Shown: positions 35,353-43,658 of the stretch, one piece after another
Position numbering within the stretch: position 1 is the first letter of the stretch
Layout: each line of letters begins with the position of its first letter
Made by a program: the position numbers and the translations under genes
Source of the DNA: Peptococcaceae bacterium UBA5767
GTDB lineage: Bacteria > Bacillota > TC1 > UBA5767
Assembly: GCA_002418765.1 (NCBI GenBank)
Contig: DIET01000029.1
Span: 1-61,444, forward strand
Direction of reading: 5' to 3'
Length of the DNA stretch: 61,444 nt
Notes under the pieces: model-generated
What the model saw: only the letters and a program-made list of their open reading frames with translations
What the model was told of the DNA's origin: nothing
Database searches by the model: none

Positions 35353-35381
35353 ATTGTAGCCGGCAAAGATACCCTTGTCAA
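35353..35381 (-). promoter_or_regulatory. Promoter of the cysK-cysE T-box operon
   Basis: Minus strand consensus TTGACA (35381-35376), 17-bp spacer, TACAAT (35358-35353), starting RNA near 35346, just ahead of the T-box. Confidence 0.8.
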
Positions 35382-35410
35382 CTTATTTCCTACCTTTTTG
35401 GTTGCATATC

Positions 35411-36238
35411 CTAAGAATGCCTGTTCTCCTCGTCCCGGCTCTTGCGAATCGCCAGAAGCGGCAGCTTTTTACGTATCTCGGCCACCTTTGAAAAATCCAA
35501 GGTATGCAAGAGCATGGTCTCTTCGTCTTCTGCAGTCACTTCCACCTCTCCCCAAGGATTGACCACCATGGAATGTCCATAAGAGTAATAACTACTGCCG
35601 GGATAGGGACTCGTGGCCACCATAATCATATAGACCTGGTTGTCTACGGCCCGGGCACGCCCGAGCAGCTCCCAGTGAGCCGGGCCTGTCGTGGTATTGA
35701 AGCTGGCCGGCAAAATGATGGCTTCCGCCCCTTGCTCGCTCAGTTTTTGGATGTACTCAGGGAACCGAATATCAAAACAAATCGCCAGGCCAAATCTTCT
35801 TCCGTAGGCCATAAAGGTAACCGGCTTTTCTCCATGCGACAATACCCTGCTCTCCTTGAATGTGAGTTCTCCCGGAATGTCCACATCAAACAAATATTTT
35901 TTTCGGTATTGGGCAAGCTTTTGACCCCGATCATCAAACACAAAAGACGTGTTATAAATGGCATCTTCGTCCCGTTCAGGAATGGATCCACCCACCACCA
36001 AGATCTGGTTCTCTTTGGCAGCGCGCGCCAGCATTTGGCAAGTAGGTCCCATTTCCCCTTCCGCATACCCACCAAAGGCTCTGATGTCATAGGGTGTATT
36101 GAACATCTCTGGCAAAACAACAATATCTGCACCATGAATGGCGGCTTCTATAATCATTTCTTCGGCTCTTCGCAAGTTCTCTTCTTTGTCTGGAATCGTC
36201 TTCATCTGACAAAGCGCTATACTTATTGTGTCTTTCAT
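35411..36238 (-). CDS. Nitrilase-superfamily amidase (omega-amidase/NIT2-like)
   Basis: Hydrolyses C-N bonds of a small amide. 275 residues. The Glu-Lys-Cys triad is visible: VVLPEMFNTPYD (Glu44), YRKKYLFDVD (Lys about 115) and LAICFDIRFPE (Cys about 155). The pattern near the Cys and DVDIPG fits the omega-amidase branch that clears 2-oxoglutaramate or 2-oxosuccinamate, but related amidases cannot be excluded. It lies 4 bp downstream of the DUF815 ATPase gene on the same strand. Confidence 0.85.
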   Translation of the reverse strand: MKDTISIALCQMKTIPDKEENLRRAEEMIIEAAIHGADIVVLPEMFNTPYDIRAFGGYAEGEMGPTCQMLARAAKENQILVVGGSIPERDEDAIYNTSFVFDDRGQKLAQYRKKYLFDVDIPGELTFKESRVLSHGEKPVTFMAYGRRFGLAICFDIRFPEYIQKLSEQGAEAIILPASFNTTTGPAHWELLGRARAVDNQVYMIMVATSPYPGSSYYSYGHSMVVNPWGEVEVTAEDEETMLLHTLDFSKVAEIRKKLPLLAIRKSRDEENRHS

Positions 36239-36242
36239 ATCC

Positions 36243-37454
36243 CTATCCCTCCTGACTCATCTGCATCAGTTGCATAGTGACAAACTGTTGTGCAGAACGG
36301 CCACTATAACCATGCCCGGCCATTTCAAATCGCAGGGCTTCTTGCACCAACGTCTCCTCTGACAACGGCAACCCATGGCGGCGAGCCAAAAAACGTACCA
36401 AGTCCAAAAATTGCTGTTTGCTAAAGTGCTGGTAGGTCAGCAAGATGCCAAAACGGTCAGCCAAACTGAGCTTTTCCTCCATTGAGTCACTGCGATGGAT
36501 CTCTCCAAACTCATCCAAGCGGTCTGCCCAGTTTTCCCGGATCAGATGCCGGCGGTTGGAAGTGGCATAAATCAGCACATTGTCTGTCTTTTCTTCCAAT
36601 TCTCCTTGCATCATGGCTTTTAAACTCTTGTAATCCGTCTCGTTGTCCTCAAAAGAAAGATCGTCCAAGAACAAAATATATTTTCCTCCACGATAACGCA
36701 AAAGACCAAGCAGTGACTTCAACTGCTCAATATGGTCCTTTCCCACTTCGATCATTTTCAATCCCCTGTGCTGATACCGATTGAGAAGCGCTTTGACGGT
36801 GGATGATTTTCCCGTACCGCGTTCACCATACAAAAGGGCATTCAGTGCTTTTTTTCCATGCAAAAATGCCTCCGTATTGCGGCATAAAATCTCTTTTTCC
36901 TTCTCGAACCCGAGTAGATCCTCCAAAGCTATGGTATCAGTGGCAGCCAGTGGCAACAAGGCATGTTCATAAACAAAGGCATGCGCCATCCCCAAGGTAC
37001 CTGTTCCCGTCAACGATACCTGAGAAAAAATGGCCTGCCGCAAACCAGTACTGTCCTTCGCTGAGAGCAACGCCACCAAAGGTGCATATGCAGCATCCGT
37101 GGTTGTCCGCCCTAGAAGTTTGTAAACCCCTTCCGGAAAGTTCTCTTTCTGCTCCCAAAACCATGTCTTAATCCCTTCATGCAAAAGGCAAAATAAAGCC
37201 AGATCATGCTCCACCAAGTCAGGATAAGCAAACGCCTGTCTTTGCTCACCGGCCAGCGTAAACGCATTTTCATCCAGCACGAGTTTTCTGGCCAGATATT
37301 CTCCTGGAGAAATCCCGCCAGCCACCTCCAAAAGCTGTCCCGTCAGCCGGTATACGTCATCACTTTGTTGGTGTTCCACCAGATCCACCATGGTCTTAAC
37401 AATAGGATCTGCATGCAATTGGCGATACACCATCAGATTCGTCAACATACTCAT
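36243..37454 (-). CDS. DUF815-family AAA-type ATPase
   Basis: 403 residues. The C-terminal 200 residues are an ATPase domain with Walker A LLYGERGTGKSSTVKALL (about 205) and Walker B YILFLDDLSFEDNE, plus a sensor-type Asn in YATSNRRHLIRE. The N-terminal half is helical and family-specific. DUF815 proteins are widespread in Clostridia and gammaproteobacteria, but their role is unknown. It lies 9 bp after the zinc-ribbon gene and 4 bp before the amidase gene. Confidence 0.85.
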   Translation of the reverse strand: MSMLTNLMVYRQLHADPIVKTMVDLVEHQQSDDVYRLTGQLLEVAGGISPGEYLARKLVLDENAFTLAGEQRQAFAYPDLVEHDLALFCLLHEGIKTWFWEQKENFPEGVYKLLGRTTTDAAYAPLVALLSAKDSTGLRQAIFSQVSLTGTGTLGMAHAFVYEHALLPLAATDTIALEDLLGFEKEKEILCRNTEAFLHGKKALNALLYGERGTGKSSTVKALLNRYQHRGLKMIEVGKDHIEQLKSLLGLLRYRGGKYILFLDDLSFEDNETDYKSLKAMMQGELEEKTDNVLIYATSNRRHLIRENWADRLDEFGEIHRSDSMEEKLSLADRFGILLTYQHFSKQQFLDLVRFLARRHGLPLSEETLVQEALRFEMAGHGYSGRSAQQFVTMQLMQMSQEG

Positions 37455-37463
37455 ACCTTCTCC

Positions 37464-37832
37464 CTACAATTTTTTTCCGCAATAAGGACAATAGCGAAAT
37501 GAAGGCAGCACGCGTTGCTGGCAATCCGGGCAAATACCACCCCGAATCATTTTGTTCTCCAACATCTCCCAGTAACCAATCGATTCTTCCTGCCCGGATT
37601 CCAGTGATTCCCCTTTTTCCCGTGTCAGCCAATACAACGTACCACATCGCTTGCATTGCACCGCATAACGCTTGTTCCATCGATACACCGGCACAAAAAA
37701 CAAAGAGAAAACACGCTCGATCCTGATCAACGTTCCTGTTTCTGGCGCCTCACATACACGACAAGGCGCAAGCTTGATATCTCTTATTTTGCTCTTCTGG
37801 TCCATCACGCCCACAATGCCAATAAAAAACAC
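37464..37832 (-). CDS. Zinc-ribbon protein, unknown function
   Basis: 122 residues with four CxxC pairs: CRVC (about 24), CKRC (about 61), CPDC (about 101) and CPYCGKKL at the C-terminus. They probably form two zinc ribbons. No membrane segment is present apart from a mildly hydrophobic N-terminus. I take the GTG at 37832 as the start because GAGGAGGT, formed by the last codons of the preceding S41-like gene, lies 5 nt upstream. No function is known. Confidence 0.6.
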   Translation of the reverse strand: MFFIGIVGVMDQKSKIRDIKLAPCRVCEAPETGTLIRIERVFSLFFVPVYRWNKRYAVQCKRCGTLYWLTREKGESLESGQEESIGYWEMLENKMIRGGICPDCQQRVLPSFRYCPYCGKKL

Positions 37833-39287
37833 TTATACCTCCTCGTCAAACCATTCAATGGCTGTCCTTAGAATCGGATCAACCGATCCCAGCGCCTCCT
37901 CCCGGGTATAGGGAACGATCCTGTCCATCACCAGCGCCTCATTCTCCATTTTCTTCATGGTCCTGTCATAAAGATACGCTGTGGATACCTGAAATGCATA
38001 ATCCTGAAAGGGGGTCGTAATAGATAAGGGATGACCCAGTACATGCAGGTCAAAGCCCCTGCCTATCATCGTCGCACCCGCCAAATCTCTTAAACCAACC
38101 AACACATCATCCGGTGATTGCAGATAATTCTCATCCACCAAAACCACCACCGGATACGTATACCGACTGGGTCCAGGCAGTATCCATACATTCTGCACAG
38201 GATAATAAGGAGTAGGGATCTCTGCATAGGCATCCGGATCCTCAAGATGCAACCATGACGAATATCGTATTTTTTCATAAAACACTGTCGTTTCCGCATC
38301 GACAAAATAACCCAAAATGACCTTCATGAAATCCTGGGTATCAGGCGTAGAATCGGCTCCTCGCAAATCCAAAATCAAGCCGGCAGTATTCTGCATCCTG
38401 GCCATCTCACTTTGAAACAAAGCAATATTTTCTTTACTAAACTGATTGATCTGAATGTAGGCCAAATTGCTGTTTTGGATATACTCTCCATAGAGAGTCA
38501 GCTGATCTGGGCTGGTGATAATCACACCATGGGTACCCGTAATGCCCAGCGCTTCATTCCAATCCAGCATCAGTGAATACTGAGTACCATCAGGTTTTAC
38601 AAAATCCAGCTTGCATTGCTCAGGCTGAATTTCCTCCAGATACTGATGGTAGTAGGTCATAAAAAAGCGCTCAGAGAATTGATCCTCCAAAAGAGGATAC
38701 AAGCCATAAATAGAATCCTCCTGCAACACCTGATACAAGGAAAGGGCATTTCTATCATCCACCCGGAGGAGTTCATCTCCTGGAACCAATACTTCCATAA
38801 ACTCTTCATTGCTGCGGAAAGCCTCATGAAAGCTTTCGAGTACTATGGCATCCTCCACCCGCGAGATATTGATCAAAAGATTCTTGGCCACCCCTGACAA
38901 ATGCATTAGCGAAAGCCTGGTCCCCGGATCATCCAAAAGGCTGAGCATTTCCGACAAAGAGAAAAAATACGATTGCTCACTGAGCCCTTCTACGCTAAAC
39001 CGGGGTGCGTACCATTTTTTGATATCCTGCCAATCATAACCAAAGGTCTCTTCCTTCACATGCAGATAGGGAAAAACCTCCGAAACAACGCCATGCACGG
39101 TTAGAAAAAAATGCATTCTGTCTTCTGTCCCTGGATCTGCATACATCTTTGTATCCAAATACGACTCAAATTCTGCATACTCCTGGGTAATCCGGGTCTG
39201 CTGCACAATCCGCCAGGAAAAAACCAACACCAAAACCACCATAGCCATGGCCAGACCCAACCCCAACCATTGAAATTTTTCTTTCAC
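37833..39287 (-). CDS. S41-like tail-specific protease homologue, membrane-anchored
   Basis: 484 residues with an N-terminal membrane segment (LGLGLAMAMVVLVLVFSW), so most of it is extracellular. The C-terminal half has the S41/CtpA pattern: LILDLRGADSTPDTQDF (about 310), VVVLVDENYLQSPDD (position of the catalytic Ser) and PLSITTPF. The usual SASAAE is replaced by LQSPDD and no clear catalytic Lys is seen, so activity is uncertain. The GTG at 39287 is chosen because CAGGAGG lies 6 nt upstream; the frame opens 10 codons earlier. Confidence 0.62.
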   Translation of the reverse strand: MKEKFQWLGLGLAMAMVVLVLVFSWRIVQQTRITQEYAEFESYLDTKMYADPGTEDRMHFFLTVHGVVSEVFPYLHVKEETFGYDWQDIKKWYAPRFSVEGLSEQSYFFSLSEMLSLLDDPGTRLSLMHLSGVAKNLLINISRVEDAIVLESFHEAFRSNEEFMEVLVPGDELLRVDDRNALSLYQVLQEDSIYGLYPLLEDQFSERFFMTYYHQYLEEIQPEQCKLDFVKPDGTQYSLMLDWNEALGITGTHGVIITSPDQLTLYGEYIQNSNLAYIQINQFSKENIALFQSEMARMQNTAGLILDLRGADSTPDTQDFMKVILGYFVDAETTVFYEKIRYSSWLHLEDPDAYAEIPTPYYPVQNVWILPGPSRYTYPVVVLVDENYLQSPDDVLVGLRDLAGATMIGRGFDLHVLGHPLSITTPFQDYAFQVSTAYLYDRTMKKMENEALVMDRIVPYTREEALGSVDPILRTAIEWFDEEV

Positions 39288-39319
39288 GGTTCCCTCCTGT
39301 ATTTTCCATACTTCCAAAA

Positions 39320-39847
39320 CTAACGATCAAAAAAAATATTCTTTCCTGTAATGGACAAAGGAATACCGTAAGCAATATGGACGTTCTCACCCAAACACGA
39401 CAAGCCAACAGCCGCCAAGCCGGCCGTAAAGAAAACCCGATTGTCCACCCGGGCATCGGCCGCCACAGACACAGCCGAGCCCACCGCAATTCCCAAATCC
39501 GTAATGGCCAAGGCACATCGTCCTTTTTGCTCAGTGCAGGCCGCACAGTCTACAAAACCACACAAGCCACAAAAGGTATTGCCTCTGGGCCTGGCATCCA
39601 CACCGATCAATACAATCCCATCAGCCTTCCTGATATTGTTGGCATCCCTCATAAAGAAGGATTGCTGGTGTTCCTGCCCCAGCCGTTCAACCTCAGCGGC
39701 CAACAGATCCCGGTCTTCCCCTGTTAAAAAAACCATCTGGATACGATCTGCTCCTCTGGCCTTGGGAGCCGTTCTGGCCGCCGCTATCATGCGGGCGGCT
39801 ACCTGCAACAGCGCCTGCTGTTGCAGCATGTCTGCGTCATAATTCAT
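39320..39847 (-). CDS. DUF2148 ferredoxin-like protein
   Basis: 175 residues, cytoplasmic. The cysteine motif NTFCGLCGFVDCAACTEQKGRC (key Cys at four or more positions, residues about 92-112) is the signature of this family and may hold an iron-sulfur cluster. The C-terminal half (AITDLGIAVGSAVSVAAD, then LSCLGENVHIAYGIPLS) is hydrophobic and conserved in the family. Such genes are common in anaerobes, often near redox enzymes; here a nitroreductase-family gene precedes it by 9 bp, which points to a redox role (inference). Confidence 0.75.
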   Translation of the reverse strand: MNYDADMLQQQALLQVAARMIAAARTAPKARGADRIQMVFLTGEDRDLLAAEVERLGQEHQQSFFMRDANNIRKADGIVLIGVDARPRGNTFCGLCGFVDCAACTEQKGRCALAITDLGIAVGSAVSVAADARVDNRVFFTAGLAAVGLSCLGENVHIAYGIPLSITGKNIFFDR

Positions 39848-39856
39848 ATATGCCTC

Positions 39857-40393
39857 CTATGTATACTGATCGTCTATCAAGCGATTCCAATCCAAAGATT
39901 CCTTTGTTCGCGCAGGCTTCTCCTCCGCCTTATACCCGAGGGCCACCAGTGAAAGCACCCGCTGATGCGATGGCAATTGAAGGACGTTTTGCACAAAGGC
40001 TTCCGAGGAAATCGTTTCTTCCAAGTCCTGATAGCGATGGCGGATCTGAACCCAGCAGGCACCAATGTGACATGCTTCTGCCATCAACAGGACAAAGGTC
40101 GTGGCCACAGATGCATCTTCGATCCAGACATCCGTTTCTTGTTCATTGCCCAACACCACCATGGCCGCAGAAGCCGAAGCCAGCATACCAGAACCGTGTA
40201 CTTTGGCCTTGGCCAATTGCTGCAGCAACGCTTTGTCTTGGACCATCAAGAATGTGCAAGTCTTCTTATTCCTTCCAGCAGGGGCCAGCAAAGCCGCCGT
40301 CTCCAAACTCTCGATAATCTCTCGCGCCAACGGTTTTGTATCAAATATCCTAGTACTTCTTCTGTTATACATCATCTGCAACAATGAATTCAC
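39857..40393 (-). CDS. Nitroreductase-family flavoprotein
   Basis: An FMN-dependent NAD(P)H oxidoreductase of 178 residues. YNRRSTRIFDTKPLA at the N-terminus gives the Arg-Arg-Ser FMN phosphate site, APAGRNKKTCTFLMV follows, and the C-terminal PSHQRVLSLVALGYKAEEK is typical. The frame extends to 40507, but the sequence GAAAGGGGG places the start at the ATG at 40399 or, with better 6-nt spacing, the GTG at 40393. Substrate unknown. It is cotranscribed with the DUF2148 gene. Confidence 0.85.
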   Translation of the reverse strand: MNSLLQMMYNRRSTRIFDTKPLAREIIESLETAALLAPAGRNKKTCTFLMVQDKALLQQLAKAKVHGSGMLASASAAMVVLGNEQETDVWIEDASVATTFVLLMAEACHIGACWVQIRHRYQDLEETISSEAFVQNVLQLPSHQRVLSLVALGYKAEEKPARTKESLDWNRLIDDQYT

Positions 40394-40469
40394 AGCCATC
40401 CCCCTTTCAACCCAATACTTACTCAACATTATATACCCTTCCCTTGGTTCGTGAAAGGAAAAGCCCAAG

Positions 40470-40496
40470 AAAAAAGCACCGCCCACAGGCAGCGCT
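40470..40496 (-). terminator. Terminator after the SIMPL lipoprotein gene
   Basis: On the minus strand the stem AGCGCTGCC/GGCGGTGCT (two G-T pairs) has a 4-nt loop and is followed by TTTTTT. Confidence 0.75.
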
Positions 40497-40507
40497 TTTT
40501 GATTCAC

Positions 40508-41221
40508 TCATCGGAGTCGATAAGACACCGTCACGTTAATTTGCACTTCAACATCAGCAGGCAATACTTCCGTTGCCGCTGCATCACCCATCCCTTTCAC
40601 CTCTTCAGCTGCATAATAGAAAGGCTGATTTTGAAAATCTGTCACCGTGAGATGTTGCACCCCATCTATGGTTTCCCCACTGGCCTTGGCGGCGGCTTCC
40701 GCTTTTGCTCTGGCTTTGGTCACTGCCTCTTCGATCAAAGCTTCCTTAAGCTCATCGCGCCGGGCATCACTGATTTTATAATTTACACCATCAACAAACT
40801 CGGCTCCGGCCGCAACCGCTTCATCCATCACCACACCCACCTTGGATAGCTCCTTCACCAGTACCGTCAAATGATGTCTGGCTTCATAGCCGTCCACCGT
40901 ATTTTCATAGGTATCCTGATCATATCGATAGGTAGGGTAAAAATCAATACTGGTCGTCTCAATATCTAATTTGTCTACGCCCGCAGCCACCATGGCTGCT
41001 ATCACTTCATCCGTCTTGAGTGCATTCTCGTTCTGCACCGATGCATCTTCTCCCCTGGTTAGCACAGTGACATAGATTTCACCTTCATCCGGAGACTCCT
41101 GCGTCGTAGCCTGGGCATCCACACTGATGGTAGGTACATTCTCCGATATCCCCGCCGTCTGGCAACCAACCAGCAACATGACCAACAACAAAATTCCTGT
41201 CAGCATAATCCGTTTTTTCAT
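40508..41221 (-). CDS. SIMPL (DUF541) domain lipoprotein
   Basis: 237 residues. The signal peptide ends with lipobox LLVGC (Cys about 20). The mature part is a SIMPL/DUF541 domain, with AQATTQESPDEGEIYVTVLT at its start, ISDARRDELKEALIEEAVTK in the middle and VQINVTVSYRL at the C-terminus. Bacterial members form ring oligomers at the outer face of the membrane; their role is unclear. AAGGGTG lies 6 nt before the ATG at 41221. Confidence 0.85.
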   Translation of the reverse strand: MKKRIMLTGILLLVMLLVGCQTAGISENVPTISVDAQATTQESPDEGEIYVTVLTRGEDASVQNENALKTDEVIAAMVAAGVDKLDIETTSIDFYPTYRYDQDTYENTVDGYEARHHLTVLVKELSKVGVVMDEAVAAGAEFVDGVNYKISDARRDELKEALIEEAVTKARAKAEAAAKASGETIDGVQHLTVTDFQNQPFYYAAEEVKGMGDAAATEVLPADVEVQINVTVSYRLR

Positions 41222-41289
41222 CTTCATCACCCTTTTCTTTTTTCATCTACTGCATAACCCTTGGACGAAGACTCCTTCTGTTTGGTTCC

Positions 41290-41964
41290 CTAATCCACAT
41301 AGTACTCTCTGGCCTTCCCTTGCGCATCAGTAAGCCTAAGATAAATGATTTCTGTCTTGGGGCTTACCAACAAATCATTGGGGGTTGTTTGAAAACCATC
41401 ATAATTGAGATCATATCCTGCGGCTTTCCAAGCTACCCAAGGCACCTCTGAACAATAGATCCAGGATTCCGTCCGATTGAACAAATAATCGTATCGCCTT
41501 CCCAAAAGCGATTGGGCTCGTTCGACCGCCACTTGCGCCTCTTCTTCTGTCGATCCCTTGACACGCAAGATCAAGACAGCATCATACCGTTCACGCCAAT
41601 TGTTGCGCCAGTACTTGGTGATATTCTTCTCCCAGGATTCCAATCCACTGGATTCAACCACTCTTTGTTCATCGACCACCACACCGGAATGACCGCCCAC
41701 CACGATGCTCACGGGCAGGTTGATGGCTTCAAACGTCAAGGGCATATCCCCGGGCGCACCCAAATGTAAGGATCCATTAGCCCACGCAGGTTGGCTGCGA
41801 TCGTTCGTGGCTACTTTCTGCCCCTGTTCGACCTGGGCTATGAAATGATCGATTTTTCTGTTCATCACGGTCCATTCTCCGGCCACTTGAAGAGCCAACA
41901 ATATCACCAGATAAACAACCAAACGTCTGGTAAGACGCCATACCCTCGCATTATCTCTATTCAT
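41290..41964 (-). CDS. YiiX-like permuted NlpC/P60 hydrolase
   Basis: 224 residues with an N-terminal membrane anchor (RRLVVYLVILLALQVAG). The circularly permuted papain-like fold is indicated by the His motif VVGGHSGVVVDEQRVVES (about 92) followed by the Cys motif WIYCSEVPWVAWKAAG (about 172), the reversed order that marks the YaeF/YiiX group. This group acts on amide or thioester bonds in lipids or peptides. The start at 41964 has GGCGAGG upstream and overlaps the end of the nucleotidyltransferase-like gene by 8 bp. Confidence 0.8.
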   Translation of the reverse strand: MNRDNARVWRLTRRLVVYLVILLALQVAGEWTVMNRKIDHFIAQVEQGQKVATNDRSQPAWANGSLHLGAPGDMPLTFEAINLPVSIVVGGHSGVVVDEQRVVESSGLESWEKNITKYWRNNWRERYDAVLILRVKGSTEEEAQVAVERAQSLLGRRYDYLFNRTESWIYCSEVPWVAWKAAGYDLNYDGFQTTPNDLLVSPKTEIIYLRLTDAQGKAREYYVD

Positions 41965-42469
41965 AGATTCCTCGCCTGTAAACAATACCCGTACGTGTAG
42001 AAGGCCGATGCTTTTTAAAATGCTCTTCCAAAAGGGCTACCTTGTCCAATCGGCCCATCAGGCGATAAAAAACCAGCCAATCCTCCAGATACATCAAGGG
42101 TATCAGAACATCTCCCCACAAATATTCTCTTTCAATGGCATCTGCTGAGATGTACACCTCAGCAATCTGCTCCCCCTGACACACAGCAAAACCACCCATA
42201 ACATCGATGCTCACACCCTCCGCATTCAGGGTATAAAACGACCTCGTACGATAGGGCTCTTTCTTTTTGGATTCATCAAGCGGACCCAGATCCCGCAAAG
42301 CATGCAATACCTTTGGCATATCCTGATCGTTGACAAACAAGTCAAGATCCCCAAACGAAGTCACCAACGAAGAAAAATACAGCAAAACGGATGCCCCCCA
42401 GGCAAATGAAATTCTTTGTTCCTGAAGCCTGGAACAGACATCAATCAGCCTGTCTATCTTTTTTTCCAT
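41957..42469 (-). CDS. Nucleotidyltransferase-like protein
   Basis: 170 residues. The segment FAWGASVLLYFSSLVTSFGDLDLFVNDQD (key residues G, S, then D-x-D in GDLDLF, about 24-52) resembles the active-site strand of minimal nucleotidyltransferases, and GVSIDVMGGFAV gives a third acidic position. The rest is helical. Such proteins can modify tRNA, proteins or small molecules, and some are toxins or antitoxins. No partner toxin or antitoxin gene is seen; the neighbours are an rRNA methylase gene and the YiiX-like gene. The start at 42469 has GGAGG 10 nt upstream. Confidence 0.6.
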   Translation of the reverse strand: MEKKIDRLIDVCSRLQEQRISFAWGASVLLYFSSLVTSFGDLDLFVNDQDMPKVLHALRDLGPLDESKKKEPYRTRSFYTLNAEGVSIDVMGGFAVCQGEQIAEVYISADAIEREYLWGDVLIPLMYLEDWLVFYRLMGRLDKVALLEEHFKKHRPSTRTGIVYRRGIYE

Positions 42470-42470
42470 C

Positions 42471-43658
42471 TTACGTGACCTCCCACAACAACACCTTAAG
42501 ATAGAGACTGTCCTCATCCAAAGGATGAGCAGGAAAATCCAAAGGATTGGTAAATTCTCTTAGCATACGACCCTGACGCTGGGCCCGTTCACAGGCAGCA
42601 CGAACTGTTTTCTTGAGATTCGCCATACTCAAGGTAGAGCAATTGGTTGACACGAGCAATATGCCACGGGCCCGTAATAACCCCAGTGCTGCATCCAATA
42701 GAAGTGGATAATCTCGTTCCACCTGAAAGGTCTTTTTTTTGGACCTGGAAAAACTGGGGGGATCCAGAATAATGAGATCAAACGACAGATTTTTTTTCCT
42801 GGCATAACGGAAATAAGCAAAAATATCTTCCACCACAATGTCTTCATGACGGGGGTCCATGCCATTGTGTATCAGATTGTCCAGCGTCCACTGTCTGCTG
42901 CGATTGGCCAGATCCACAGAGGTCGTCTTCTTGGCACCCCCCTTTTTACAAGTCACCGAATAGACCCCGGTATAAGAAAAGGTATTGAGTACATCCCTAT
43001 CTTTGGCCAAACCGGACAACAACGCTTTTCTTACCTCACGTTGGTCCATAAACAAGCCCACCATCGCACCATCATTCAGATCAATACGATAAAAGAGCTG
43101 ATGCTCCTTGACCCAAAAAGGCTTGGGATGTGGCTTGCCCTCCACAAAATCATCCCCCGGTTGGTAGCCTCCTGCCTCCTTAAACCGCCTCTTTTCGTAG
43201 ATGCCCTCATAGGGAAAAACCTGCTTTATCGCCTGAAGGATGGGTTCTGAAAAGGCATAAATGCCCCTGCTGTACCAGTGGATGAGAAGATATCCCGCAA
43301 AATAGTCAATCTGCAATCCCCCTACACCATCGCCTTGGTCATGAAAAAGACGAAAACAGTTCGTCTCTGGATCCGATGCCAGGCTTGCTCTTTTTTCCCA
43401 GGCCGCTTGCATTTTTTGAACAAAAAAATGCTCATCGATTTGTTGATGCTGATCCTGGGTCAGTACGAAACCTACCCCTTTATGCTGTAATCCAAAATAC
43501 GCTTGGGCCACAAACTGATTCTTAACATACAGATCGAAAAGATCCCCTTCTTGAAGACCCCACGGGAACCCCTCTTGCAGTGATTCCCTGGTGAGTGGCA
43601 AACGCCCGTCTTGATAAGCTTGCACGGCTGTTCGTTTCAGTTGTATCTTTTTATTCAT
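42471..43658 (-). CDS. rlmI: RlmI-like 23S rRNA m5C methyltransferase
   Basis: An S-adenosylmethionine-dependent methylase of 395 residues. It has a PUA-like N-terminus (about 1-70), a central domain, and a Rossmann methylase domain with LNTFSYTGVYSVTCKKGGAK (about 222), LIILDPPSF (motif IV, about 296) and LVSTNCSTLS with the likely nucleophile Cys. The family modifies C1962 in E. coli 23S rRNA; the exact site here is inferred. Its ATG overlaps the hflX stop (ATGA). Confidence 0.85.
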   Translation of the reverse strand: MNKKIQLKRTAVQAYQDGRLPLTRESLQEGFPWGLQEGDLFDLYVKNQFVAQAYFGLQHKGVGFVLTQDQHQQIDEHFFVQKMQAAWEKRASLASDPETNCFRLFHDQGDGVGGLQIDYFAGYLLIHWYSRGIYAFSEPILQAIKQVFPYEGIYEKRRFKEAGGYQPGDDFVEGKPHPKPFWVKEHQLFYRIDLNDGAMVGLFMDQREVRKALLSGLAKDRDVLNTFSYTGVYSVTCKKGGAKKTTSVDLANRSRQWTLDNLIHNGMDPRHEDIVVEDIFAYFRYARKKNLSFDLIILDPPSFSRSKKKTFQVERDYPLLLDAALGLLRARGILLVSTNCSTLSMANLKKTVRAACERAQRQGRMLREFTNPLDFPAHPLDEDSLYLKVLLWEVT

